A stretch of DNA of 64,000 bases, taken from the NCBI GenBank assembly GCA_944391115.1, contig CALXSJ010000005.1, positions 1 through 64,000 of the forward strand. The letters are read 5' to 3'. The stretch is from an uncultured Victivallales bacterium. GTDB lineage: Bacteria > Verrucomicrobiota > Lentisphaeria > Victivallales > UBA1829. Made by a program: the position numbers and the translations under genes. Positions 40,403 to 49,015 of this stretch are shown one piece after another. Numbering within the stretch: the first letter of the stretch is position 1; each line of letters starts with the position of its first letter. The notes beneath the pieces are model-generated. The model was not told where the DNA came from and ran no database searches. It saw only the letters and a list, made by a program, of their open reading frames with translations.

Positions 40403-42244
40403 ATGAACGACAGATTAAAAAAGCTTCTGCATGAAAAAACGGTGATTTTCGACGGCGCGATCGGTACCGAAATCTATAAGAAGAATTTCTTTGTCAACAC
40501 CTCCTATGAAAGCCTCTGCCTGAACAATCCCGGAGTCGTGCGGGAAATTCACCAGTCCTACCGGGATGCGGGCGCGGAAGTCCTGACCACAAACTCGTTC
40601 GGGGCGAACTTCAATACGCTGAACAAATTCCTTCTCGGCGACAAGGTGCAGGAAATCAACCGCGCGGCGGTGCGGATCGCCCGCGAGGTCGCGGGAGAGG
40701 AGCTGCTCGTGGCCGCTTCGGTCGGTCCGGTCGGAGAAATTCCCGGCGGCAGCGCATGGAGCGCCGAGCGGATCGCGGCGATTCTGATGGAACAGATCGC
40801 CGCACTCGCGATGGAGGGACCGGATTTCATTCTCTTTGAGTCCCTCGGCGGCGCACGCGATCTTCAGGCGGCCCTTCTTGCAATGGAGATCTGCCCGGAC
40901 CTGCCGTTTGTGACGAGTTTTGCGCTCAACCGCGACGCGGAGTCCCGGACCGGCGACTCGCCCGCCCGTCTTCTTACCATTCTCGACGAGGCGCCGCGCA
41001 GGCCGGAAGCCTTCGGTCTCAACTGCGGGATCGGCCCGGAAGGGATGCTCAACGCTCTGGAAATCCTGATGCCGCTCTGCCGTCTTCCGGTCATCGCCCA
41101 GCCGAACGCGGGATGTCCGAAAAGCGTGGACAACCGCATGATCTACATGTGCAGTCCGGAATATTTCACGACTTACGCGATGCGTTTCGCCGCGCTCGGC
41201 GTCCACGGCGTCGGCGGGTGCTGCGGAACCGGTCCGGAACACATCCGGGACATGGCGCGGAGCGTCAACCCGCTGAACAAGGCCGTGCGCAACACGGGAC
41301 ATCTGGCCGTCACGGAAGGCGCGCTCCCGGAAAAAACGCCCGTCCCGATGAGGGAAAAATCGCGCTTCGGCGCAAAACTCGCCGCGGGAGAATGGGTTAC
41401 GAATGTGGAAATCGTTCCGCCCCAGGGGTATCTGCTTGACAAGACCATCGAAAAGGCCCGAATCTGCCGCGAGGCGGGATTCGACGCGGTCAACATTCCG
41501 GACGGCCCCCGTGCAAGCGCACGCGTCTCCCCGCTCGTGACGGCATACCGCATTCAGGCCGAAGCCGGAATCGAAGCGATTCTCCATTTCTGCTGCCGGG
41601 ACCGGAACCTGATCGGCATGCAGGCCGATCTTCTCGGCTGTGCGGCGATGGGCATTCACAATATTCTTTTCATCACCGGCGATCCGCCGAAGCTCGGGGA
41701 TTATCCGTTTGCCTCCGGCGTGTTCGATATGGACTCCATCGGAATGGCGCGCATTCAGAACCGCCTGAACCGGGGCATCGACCTCGGCGGGAAAGCGATC
41801 GACACGGTCACGCGCGCCCTGATCGGAGTCGGCGCGGATCCCAATGCCATCGACATGAAGCGGGAGATCCGCAGAACGCGGGAAAAAATCGAAGCGGGCG
41901 CGGAATTCCTCATCACCCAGCCGGTCTTCGATACGGAGCCGCTGCTCCGTTTCATCGACGCGGTTCCGGGACTTTCCGCTCTGCCCGTGATCGCCGGCAT
42001 CTGGCCGCTGGCAAGTTTCCGCAACGCCGAATTCATGCGCAACGAAGTGCCGGGCGTGATCGTGCCGGATTCGATCATGGAGCGCATGGCGAAAGGCCGG
42101 ACGAAGGAGGAGCAGCGCGCGGAAGGCATCCGGATCGCACGGGAAGCCGTCGCCTCGATCCGGAGCAGAGTCGCCGGCGTTCAGGTCAGCGCCCCCTTCG
42201 GAAATGTCCGGACGGCGATCGAAGTCATCCGTCCGGAAGAGTAG
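40403..42244 (+). CDS. bifunctional homocysteine S-methyltransferase/methylenetetrahydrofolate reductase
   Basis: 613 aa from the ATG at 40403 (AAGGA upstream). Residues 1-300 are a homocysteine methyltransferase barrel: IFDGAIGTEIYKKN, TTNSFGAN, and the zinc ligands Cys208 in GLNCGIGP and Cys273-Cys274 in GGCCGTGPEHI. Residues about 330-613 are a MTHFR (MetF) barrel: WVTNVEIVPPQGYLLDKT, ILFITGDPPKLGDYPFA and ITQPVFDTEPLLRF. The arrangement matches the YitJ-type fusion. It makes 5-methyl-THF and can transfer methyl groups to homocysteine for methionine or SAM regeneration. There is no cobalamin domain. It acts in the cytoplasm. Confidence 0.93.
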   Translation: MNDRLKKLLHEKTVIFDGAIGTEIYKKNFFVNTSYESLCLNNPGVVREIHQSYRDAGAEVLTTNSFGANFNTLNKFLLGDKVQEINRAAVRIAREVAGEELLVAASVGPVGEIPGGSAWSAERIAAILMEQIAALAMEGPDFILFESLGGARDLQAALLAMEICPDLPFVTSFALNRDAESRTGDSPARLLTILDEAPRRPEAFGLNCGIGPEGMLNALEILMPLCRLPVIAQPNAGCPKSVDNRMIYMCSPEYFTTYAMRFAALGVHGVGGCCGTGPEHIRDMARSVNPLNKAVRNTGHLAVTEGALPEKTPVPMREKSRFGAKLAAGEWVTNVEIVPPQGYLLDKTIEKARICREAGFDAVNIPDGPRASARVSPLVTAYRIQAEAGIEAILHFCCRDRNLIGMQADLLGCAAMGIHNILFITGDPPKLGDYPFASGVFDMDSIGMARIQNRLNRGIDLGGKAIDTVTRALIGVGADPNAIDMKREIRRTREKIEAGAEFLITQPVFDTEPLLRFIDAVPGLSALPVIAGIWPLASFRNAEFMRNEVPGVIVPDSIMERMAKGRTKEEQRAEGIRIAREAVASIRSRVAGVQVSAPFGNVRTAIEVIRPEE

Positions 42245-42264
42245 CCCCGCGCCTTCCCGCGGGG
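42245..42264. repeat. 7-bp GC hairpin between convergent genes
   Basis: CCCCGCG (42245-42251) and CGCGGGG (42258-42264) around a 6-nt loop, between the ends of the methyltransferase gene (42244) and the macroglobulin gene (42278). Only a TT follows, so it is a weak or rho-assisted terminator at best. Confidence 0.4.
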
Positions 42265-42277
42265 TTGGGGAACCGGT

Positions 42278-45200
42278 TCAGAAAATTTCCGCCGTTACTC
42301 CGGGACACCAGTCCCTGCGTTCCTCCGTATAGTAAAGCCATGCGCGGGAGGCCGGCGCAGTGTAAACGCCGGGGATCATCGCCTTGAGACTCACCGGAAT
42401 CCGGACGGACTCGCCCGCGCGCAGACTGCGCCAGTAGAGCACCAGCTCTCCGCGGAACATCTCCCAGGAGGCGATCCGCCCCGCCTTCACCAGCTCCTTG
42501 AGCTGGTCTGCGCGGACCTCGAATCCGGCGGGAATCCCGACGACGGCAAGCGGCATCGAAACGTCCTTCGCGCCGTCGTTGCGGACCGTCGCAATCAGTT
42601 CGGCGATCTCCCCTTCCCTGACCTGCGAAGCGGAAAGACGCGTTTCCACCCGGAGCGCGCATTCCGGATCGGACGCGGGGAGTTTCGTATGACAGGAAAC
42701 TTCCAGCGTGAACGGCATTTCGCTTCCGTCATGCATGACCAGCTCGAGCGTATGGCGTCCCAGCGTCATGGCCGGCGAGAAATCCGGCAGAACCAGCGCT
42801 TCGCGGGATTCCGGCGTGAAGGCGACGGGCGAACCGAACGCCTTCCCGTCCACCAGAAGCTGAACCGAACCGGATTTCTTCACAACCGGACGCGCCCTGT
42901 CGTAGGCGTTGACCGCCTTGAGCGCAAGAATCGTGGACTGGGTCGAACCGAAACGGCCGTTTCGGCACCGTTCAAAAATCCATTTCATCGCAGCTTCCGT
43001 CCGCGTCATGAATTTTGGATTGATCCGGAGCCAGGCGATCACGGCAAGCGAAGTCGTTTCCAGAGCCAGCGAATCCCCGCCGGAACAGGTGATCGAATGC
43101 ACGGCGCCGGAGACGGAGCCGTCCTTTTCCTGTGAAGCTGTGAGCGCGGAAGCAAGGCGCATGGCATTCTCATGGTCCTTCGCAAGAAAGAGAATGTTCG
43201 CTCCGAGCGCGCATAGATAGCTGTCCTTCGATTCCAGCGCAAGCTTTTTCACGTGCTCGATCTCGCGCGACAGTTCCGCGGGATTGGTGCCAGATTCAAG
43301 GAGTGTCCAGAGAATGTAGGCGTCGGTCGTCGGCGCGGGAGCGCGTCCGAAGGAATCCAGCGCGCGACTGTTCCGGAGAAAGCCGCCCCTGCCGTCCCTT
43401 CGGCTCATCAGCCAGTTTTTCGTCCGTTCGAACATGGCGCCGTTCACCGCCATCACCTCTTTCATTTCGTGAAACTGCATCAGTCCGTAGGCGGTCAGCG
43501 CCTCGTGTCCGGGATTTCCGCCGAACCACTCGTATCCGGAAGATTTGGATTCGAACCCGGTCAGACGCCTGTATCCCTGTTTCAGAAGCTCCGCCGCCTT
43601 GCGGATTTTTTCCGGGGAAACGCCGCTGTGACTCCGGAAATACTGCTGCGCCATGACCAGCGGATAGGTGGTGGCGCTGGTCTGTTCAAAACAGCCGCAG
43701 GGCTGACGGAGCAGCGCGTTGAGCGCCTCTTCCAGACCGGCAAGCGGACTGGGATAGAGTTTCGCCTCCACTGCCACGGACGCGGGATCGGCGTCCTCGG
43801 GAATCGTCACTTCCGTGCGGCAGGACTTCGAAGCGCTGAGCACACCCCCGGCATTCCAAACCACGGGAAAGCCCGCGGGCAGAATGCGGATTGTGCGGAT
43901 CACCTTGTCGGTATGTCCGTCCGCAACGGCATGGAAGACGAGTTCGGCGACTCCGCTTTTCCGGGGCCTGAAAACGGCGGTCATGCGTCCCCGTGCGCCG
44001 GGCGCGAGATTCCGCAGCGTCAGAGCGTTTCCAAGAAGAATTCCATCGGCTTTCACGCTAAGCGTGACCTGATCGAGTTTGCGGTCCATTGCATTTGCAA
44101 CGGCGACCGGAATGCGGATCTCATCGCCGACGGTCGCGAGGACGGGCAGTTTCGGTTCAATGTGGAAGGGCTCCATGGAGGGGATCGCAATCGAGGACAC
44201 GCCGAGCGCGCCGTTGTTTCCGATCGCGTCCGCCGTGACGCGGAAGGTCGTGATGCTGTCGGGGAGATCGAAGGAGACAGTGGCACGGCCCGTGCGCGGA
44301 TTCGTGCGGATTCCCGCATTCCAGCAGATCGTCTCGGTAAAGTCCGAACGGACATTCACCATCCGGTTCGCGCGGCGGTGCGCATATTCCCGCAGATGAA
44401 TCCTGTCGGGTTTTCCGACAGAAAAATTCATTTCCTTTGCCTCAATTTTATCCTGCTTCAAAACAGGAATCATCTCCCGGAACGGCGGGAGGGCTTCCGG
44501 CACGGGAAGAACGTTCATTCTGACCGCCTTGCTCTTCCAGGCAACCATGCCGCACGCAGGCATGACTTCATTCCCGGGAACAGGCAGGAGATTCCGGTCC
44601 ATCCACGCGAGCGCGCGTTTCGCCGGATTTTCATATGTTCCCGCAATCCTCCGGAAATCCAGTGTGATGAAACGCCGCCATCCCTGCGTCCCCAGAAGCA
44701 GATCAAGCGCTTCCGGCGCACCCGGATTCCGTTCGTCGAAATAGATCTGCGCATCGGCAAGCTCCAGCACGTCGTTTTCCAGATAGACCATCACAGGAAG
44801 CGTCGGAGGCTGTTCCCGGCATTCGGTCATCTCCAGAACGGATTCGTCCGTCACGTTTACGCCGACAATGCTTTCGACGGGATTGCCGTTCCGATCCTCG
44901 GAGGTAATGTTGAGCCGAACCTTTCCACCCGGCGTGAACGGGCCGCCTCCGGGTTCGATCCGGACACGCAGTGCGTATTTCGGGGCGCGGAAGACCAGAC
45001 GTTCCGCAAGCGGCTGTTTCCGCGAGTCATAGACCGTCGCGATCAGGACGCCCTCGAATTCGCCGGGATCCAGCGCGACCTCGTTTCCGCCGTCCCGGAG
45101 CGGAGCTTTACAAAGCACGCGCTCCCGTCGCGAAAGCGCAACGCTTCCCCCGCCGGTCCCAGGAGAGAGGGAAACGTGCAGGATGATTTTTCCATCGCGT

Positions 45201-46237
45201 GGATAAATCTTCTCCGTCGCGCGCAATGCCGCGCCGGAAGCTTTCACACGTGGAAGCGGGAAGTGTTTCCCGATTCCGGCGGGTGCGTCAACAACAAGCG
45301 CATAAACCCCGTCTTTTTCCGGAACAAATGCGAATACGCCGCGCCCTTCGTGACGCGTTTCCACCCGGGCAGTCTCCCTGCCCCGCGCATCGAGGATCCG
45401 TCCCTTGAACGAAGCGGGCTTCCCGTCCTTCTTCGCCGCGGACACGTAAACCCGGCAGGGAAGACCGGCAACCAGATCGCCGCCCTCGGGATAAAACGTC
45501 ACCTCGAGATCGTCGGGGAGAACAAGCGGAAGTGTTTTCGCGGCGGTTTCCACCACGCCGCCGTCGCGGATCAGAAAAGCAAGCGTTCCGTCCGTCCCCG
45601 CGAGAGTCTCCGGCAGGCGGAACGAGGTGGAAAGATTGCCCTCACGATTTATCTTCAGATTCGGAATGCGGGCGATCTCCCGGGAATCCAGACGCGCAAT
45701 CAGTGTAATATCAGCGTTTTCAGGCACTCCCCCCTCCGCGCGACGGACGGAAAGGAAGGCATGCACCTCCTCGCCCGCGCCGTAAGCGTCCTTGAGAAAT
45801 GCGATCTGTGTTTTCAGACGCGGCGCGGAATAGGCGCGGATCTCGAAGGAACGCTCCGCCTCCGCCGAACCGCTGACCGTGCAGAAAGCGCGGTAGACCC
45901 CCGAAGGCTGTTCTCCGGGAACCGGAAAAACGACACCCCCCGTGCTGTCCTGCAAAGAGCCGTGAAGTTCTCTGACAAGCGCGCCGCGCGCATCCTTGAT
46001 CCGGATGCGGAACGGCAGATTCTCCCGGACGGGGAAATTTCCGAACGCCTCCAGCGCGATGACGCGGAAACGGATCGTTTCCCCCGTTTTGTAAATGGTC
46101 TTGTCGCAGCTCAGCCATGCGGCAATGCGTTTTTCCCCGCCGAAATCCGGTTTCGGAGTTTCCGGCGCCTTGAAAGCAATGGCGGAAAGCGAAACGCATA
46201 TAAGCATGCAGGCGGACAGTAATTCTGTTTTCTTCAT
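42278..46237 (-). CDS. bacterial alpha-2-macroglobulin family protein
   Basis: 1319 aa from the ATG at 46237, with GGGAAAGGG seven nt upstream and a signal peptide (LLSACMLICVSLSAIA). N-terminal macroglobulin-like domains (WLSCDKTIYKTGETIRFRV, RILDARGRETARVETR) are followed by the A2M region (ETICWNAGIRTNPRTGRATV, SFDLPDSITTFRVTADAIG). The thioester site is Cys849-Phe-Glu-Gln (codons 43682-43693) in the alpha/alpha TED domain, which continues with SATTYPLVMAQQY. Such proteins trap proteases at the envelope through the reactive Cys-Gln thioester. It lacks a lipobox and is shorter than the E. coli YfhM protein (about 1650 aa). A PBP1C gene, the usual neighbour, is absent. Confidence 0.92.
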   Translation of the reverse strand: MKKTELLSACMLICVSLSAIAFKAPETPKPDFGGEKRIAAWLSCDKTIYKTGETIRFRVIALEAFGNFPVRENLPFRIRIKDARGALVRELHGSLQDSTGGVVFPVPGEQPSGVYRAFCTVSGSAEAERSFEIRAYSAPRLKTQIAFLKDAYGAGEEVHAFLSVRRAEGGVPENADITLIARLDSREIARIPNLKINREGNLSTSFRLPETLAGTDGTLAFLIRDGGVVETAAKTLPLVLPDDLEVTFYPEGGDLVAGLPCRVYVSAAKKDGKPASFKGRILDARGRETARVETRHEGRGVFAFVPEKDGVYALVVDAPAGIGKHFPLPRVKASGAALRATEKIYPRDGKIILHVSLSPGTGGGSVALSRRERVLCKAPLRDGGNEVALDPGEFEGVLIATVYDSRKQPLAERLVFRAPKYALRVRIEPGGGPFTPGGKVRLNITSEDRNGNPVESIVGVNVTDESVLEMTECREQPPTLPVMVYLENDVLELADAQIYFDERNPGAPEALDLLLGTQGWRRFITLDFRRIAGTYENPAKRALAWMDRNLLPVPGNEVMPACGMVAWKSKAVRMNVLPVPEALPPFREMIPVLKQDKIEAKEMNFSVGKPDRIHLREYAHRRANRMVNVRSDFTETICWNAGIRTNPRTGRATVSFDLPDSITTFRVTADAIGNNGALGVSSIAIPSMEPFHIEPKLPVLATVGDEIRIPVAVANAMDRKLDQVTLSVKADGILLGNALTLRNLAPGARGRMTAVFRPRKSGVAELVFHAVADGHTDKVIRTIRILPAGFPVVWNAGGVLSASKSCRTEVTIPEDADPASVAVEAKLYPSPLAGLEEALNALLRQPCGCFEQTSATTYPLVMAQQYFRSHSGVSPEKIRKAAELLKQGYRRLTGFESKSSGYEWFGGNPGHEALTAYGLMQFHEMKEVMAVNGAMFERTKNWLMSRRDGRGGFLRNSRALDSFGRAPAPTTDAYILWTLLESGTNPAELSREIEHVKKLALESKDSYLCALGANILFLAKDHENAMRLASALTASQEKDGSVSGAVHSITCSGGDSLALETTSLAVIAWLRINPKFMTRTEAAMKWIFERCRNGRFGSTQSTILALKAVNAYDRARPVVKKSGSVQLLVDGKAFGSPVAFTPESREALVLPDFSPAMTLGRHTLELVMHDGSEMPFTLEVSCHTKLPASDPECALRVETRLSASQVREGEIAELIATVRNDGAKDVSMPLAVVGIPAGFEVRADQLKELVKAGRIASWEMFRGELVLYWRSLRAGESVRIPVSLKAMIPGVYTAPASRAWLYYTEERRDWCPGVTAEIF

Positions 46238-46432
46238 CGTCATACCCTTTCCCGGTTGATTAAAAAAATTGAATCTGTCGTGCGATCCCTGCACTTCAGC
46301 TTCGGTTCAGCGGCACAAGCCGGTCGCCGAAAGTGAAATCCCCGATCTCCCGCGTGCTCTGCGCCGGGGAAGATCATTCTGAAGGTATGACGAGCCCATG
46401 AGAGGTTTCTTAGAGGAAAGATCGGGAAAAAG

Positions 46433-47359
46433 TTATTTTTTTTCGCTTTTTCCGGAAAAACGCTGCAGGAAACCGCGCGGGGAAATCCCGTAGCAGCGTT
46501 TGAAGCGGGAGGAAAAATTGAAGGCTGAGGAAAAACCGCATGCCGCTGCCGCCTCCTTGCAGGACAAGCCCTGCATTTCCAGAAGCATGCGAGCCTTTTC
46601 CATGCGGGTGCGCATGACATACTGATGCGGCGAGCAGTGCAGATACCGCCGAAAAAGCCGTGCAATGCTTGCGGGAGACAATCCGAAACGGGAGGATAGC
46701 GCCTCCAGACTCAGATCCGCTTCCGGATGCTGTTCCATATGCTGGCGGAGATTCAGCAGCGTTTCCGGCATTCCGCCGGGAATGATCTGCCCGGCCAGGG
46801 ACTGGAGCAGTTCCATGAGAATGCCTGCAATCCGGTGTTTTTGCGGAAGCCCCCTGCATTTCATGCATTCCTCCAGGCGAAAATACTGTTCGCGGAACCC
46901 GGAAATATCCTTCAGCTTCAGATAATACGCGTCCTTCAGACTGGAATTCCGCAGAAGCGAGGCAAGAGCCGTTCCCTTTACTGTGATGGAATATTTTTCG
47001 CAGAATCCCGCATCCCCGGTGGCGTATTCATAATCGCGGAACGGGTGAAAAATCATCAGGTCGCCAGGCTCCATCCGGCATGCTGTCCGGTTGTAGCGCA
47101 CGAATTCGCTGCCCGCGGCGACCAGACGCAGAGAAAGGAAATCAGGACGCACCAGAAGTCCCCGGTGTCCCTCCAGCAACCGGTAGCGGCTGACGGTGGA
47201 ACAGTAGAGCATGGAATCCTCCAGAAGACTGGATGCGGGATAAAATGCATGATAGCGGACACGCGGCACGGTCAGCGCGGCAGGGCCGTCTCCGCAGGCG
47301 GCAATGCGGTCGCGCCAGAAGGATTCCGGAAAAACAGATTCGGAACAGATCAGTTGCAT
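46433..47359 (-). CDS. AraC-family transcriptional regulator
   Basis: 308 aa. The N-terminal about 190 residues are a cupin-like effector region (RLVAAGSEFVRYNRTACRM, EPGDLMIFHPFRDYEYA, where a metal- or sugar-binding beta barrel is likely). The C-terminal AraC double helix-turn-helix consists of LEALSSRFGLSPASIARLFRRY and CKEAAAACGFSSAFNFSSRFKR, ending GISPRGFLQRF. It has no ribosome site (the leader reads AGTCAAAATG). It is divergent from the gene at 47570, with the inverted repeat CTGAAA-N8-TTTCAG between them, and lies 195 bp upstream of the macroglobulin gene on the same strand. Confidence 0.92.
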   Translation of the reverse strand: MQLICSESVFPESFWRDRIAACGDGPAALTVPRVRYHAFYPASSLLEDSMLYCSTVSRYRLLEGHRGLLVRPDFLSLRLVAAGSEFVRYNRTACRMEPGDLMIFHPFRDYEYATGDAGFCEKYSITVKGTALASLLRNSSLKDAYYLKLKDISGFREQYFRLEECMKCRGLPQKHRIAGILMELLQSLAGQIIPGGMPETLLNLRQHMEQHPEADLSLEALSSRFGLSPASIARLFRRYLHCSPHQYVMRTRMEKARMLLEMQGLSCKEAAAACGFSSAFNFSSRFKRCYGISPRGFLQRFSGKSEKK

Positions 47360-47364
47360 TTTGA

Positions 47365-47384
47365 CTGAAAATAAAATGTTTCAG
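47365..47384. promoter_or_regulatory. operator-like inverted repeat in the divergent region
   Basis: CTGAAA (47365-47370) and TTTCAG (47379-47384), 8-bp spacing, immediately in front of the AraC-type gene start (47359) and upstream of the gene at 47570. A candidate binding site for an autoregulating regulator. Confidence 0.45.
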
Positions 47385-47569
47385 ACTTTATTTGAAATAT
47401 AAAATAGTGGAAAACTGCTTGTTTTTCAAATCTGCAACCGCTAATTTAAGAAAAGAAACGGTCTGCGGCGCATTCTGCGCGGACAGTCCGGGCGGCGAAG
47501 GCCGCCGCGGCGGAAAACGGATGACGTTTTCTCCCGCATTCCCCAAAAAACAAAAGGCGGATCAAAAAA

Positions 47570-48427
47570 ATGAGAGAAAAAATCTGCTCCTGGGGCTATG
47601 TCCTCGACAAGGCGCCGACGGCGGCGCCGTTCGTGTTCGGGAAAACAAGATGCAGTCTGGAAACGGCCAGCCGGTATCTGGGCGCGGGCAAAACGTTTTA
47701 CATGAATTCGATGTTCTCCGCGGATTTCATGCGGAAGCATTTCCCCGACACGGAAGACGAGTGCATTGCAAACTGCATCGAGAACCGGCTTTCCGATTCG
47801 CACATGGAACTGCTGTCGGACATTCCGGAAATCTACTGCGCACTGGAGCACGGCAGGAGGGAGGCGTCCGGGAGAAGGATTGCGGAACTCTCGCTGAAAT
47901 ACGGAAACATCAAGGGAGTCAACTTCGACGATTTCAACAACGGGCCGCCGGAAATCCACATCAATCCGGAGGAGCTCAGGGAGTTCCGCGCCATGATCCG
48001 CTCCATCAATCCGGAACTGAAGATCGCCGTCGTCACCTATTCGCATCTTCCGCTGGAAAAACAGATCGTTCCGTTTGCGGATTCCGTGGACATCGTGTCA
48101 CGCTGGCGCTGGACTGCTTCGCAGGATTACTGGGACGACTATGAAAAAGACATCAAGGCCGTCCGCGAGGCGCTCGGCCCGTCGGGACAGATCATTCAGG
48201 GAATTTACCTGCACGACTTCGGTTCCGGGATGAAAAGCCGCTATCCCGTTCCGCTGGAGGTCTTTCAGAAAAGCGTAAGGACCGTCTGCCATGCCGCATA
48301 CGACGGATTCATCGACGGATTCATCATTCCGCAGTCCGGCTGGTTCAGCTCCGACGCTCATTTCGAACATGTCACGTGGATGAAACGCTATCTGGACTGG
48401 TTCGAGGATACGGCGACGCGGCGCTGA
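47570..48427 (+). CDS. unknown protein, possible TIM-barrel glycosidase-like enzyme
   Basis: 285 aa, no signal peptide. Repeated hydrophobic strand-turn patterns suggest a TIM barrel: ICSWGYVLDKA, NIKGVNFDDFNNGPPE, LKIAVVTYSHLP, VDIVSRWRWTASQ, GQIIQGIYLHDFGSG and DGFIIPQSGWFSSDAHFEHV. Acidic and aromatic residues at strand ends (FDDF, YLHDFG) are reminiscent of glycoside hydrolases, but I cannot assign a family. It is divergent from the AraC regulator at 46433-47359 and probably controlled by it. The AUG is preceded by only a weak purine stretch (GGCGGATC). It converges with the flavin reductase gene 3 bp away. Confidence 0.75.
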   Translation: MREKICSWGYVLDKAPTAAPFVFGKTRCSLETASRYLGAGKTFYMNSMFSADFMRKHFPDTEDECIANCIENRLSDSHMELLSDIPEIYCALEHGRREASGRRIAELSLKYGNIKGVNFDDFNNGPPEIHINPEELREFRAMIRSINPELKIAVVTYSHLPLEKQIVPFADSVDIVSRWRWTASQDYWDDYEKDIKAVREALGPSGQIIQGIYLHDFGSGMKSRYPVPLEVFQKSVRTVCHAAYDGFIDGFIIPQSGWFSSDAHFEHVTWMKRYLDWFEDTATRR

Positions 48428-48430
48428 GGC

Positions 48431-48979
48431 TTAATTCTCTCCGTTCCGCTTCCAGACGGCGGCGATTTCCGCGATGAACATCCTGTGCGCCTCCTCGTCC
48501 GGCGCATACATCGTGGTTTTCGCCGTCAGATCGAGGATGTTCTCCTTGCAGAGCTGTCCGGCATAGAGTTTCCGGCAGGACATCACCAGCGACGCCTCGG
48601 CATAGGCGACCGTGCCGAGCGGCGTCTCAATCGGCGTGAATCCGCTTTCCGCGACCTTGTCGCAGTCGCGTCCGGATTTTTTCCCGAAGATGTTGAGGAG
48701 CTCATTTCTGCATGACTCCGGACAGACGGAAAGCGAGAAGTCCGCTTTCCGTTCCAGAAACGAAAGCGTATGACGGGTCTTGCGGATGAAGACAAACGCG
48801 ACCGGCTTGTTCCAGAGCACGCCCATTCCGCCCCATGACGCGGTCATGGAGTTGAAGGCTCCGGGTGTGCCGCCGGTCACCAGAAGCCAGTCCTTACCGA
48901 TCAGAGTGAAGACGTTCCGGGAAATCTCCTCCGGACGGATTTCATGATACTGCGCCTGAAACGATGTTTTTCCGAGCAT
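48431..48979 (-). CDS. flavin reductase-like FMN-binding protein
   Basis: 182 aa with the split-barrel flavin-binding pattern: RNVFTLIGKDWLLVTGG, the SMTASWGGMGVLW segment (FMN phosphate and substrate loop), WNKPVAFVFIRKTRHTLSFL, and DFSLSVCP. Likely an FMN-dependent reductase or flavodoxin-like electron-transfer protein for small molecules or iron. AGGAGG lies 9 nt before the ATG. It starts 36 nt after the end of the Na/Pi cotransporter gene on the same strand, so it may be read from that gene's promoter, although no functional link is evident. Confidence 0.88.
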   Translation of the reverse strand: MLGKTSFQAQYHEIRPEEISRNVFTLIGKDWLLVTGGTPGAFNSMTASWGGMGVLWNKPVAFVFIRKTRHTLSFLERKADFSLSVCPESCRNELLNIFGKKSGRDCDKVAESGFTPIETPLGTVAYAEASLVMSCRKLYAGQLCKENILDLTAKTTMYAPDEEAHRMFIAEIAAVWKRNGEN

Positions 48980-49015
48980 GAGATGTTTCCTCCTGATGTT
49001 CCGTGCACGGCACGC

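Noticed and set aside
42245-42264. Hairpin between the methyltransferase and macroglobulin genes as a full terminator
   Set aside because: The stem is good but no T-run follows on either strand, so it is listed only as a hairpin.
43253-46222. 989-codon plus-strand frame opposite the macroglobulin gene
   Set aside because: The minus-strand product has macroglobulin domains and the CxEQ thioester motif; the plus-strand translation has none.
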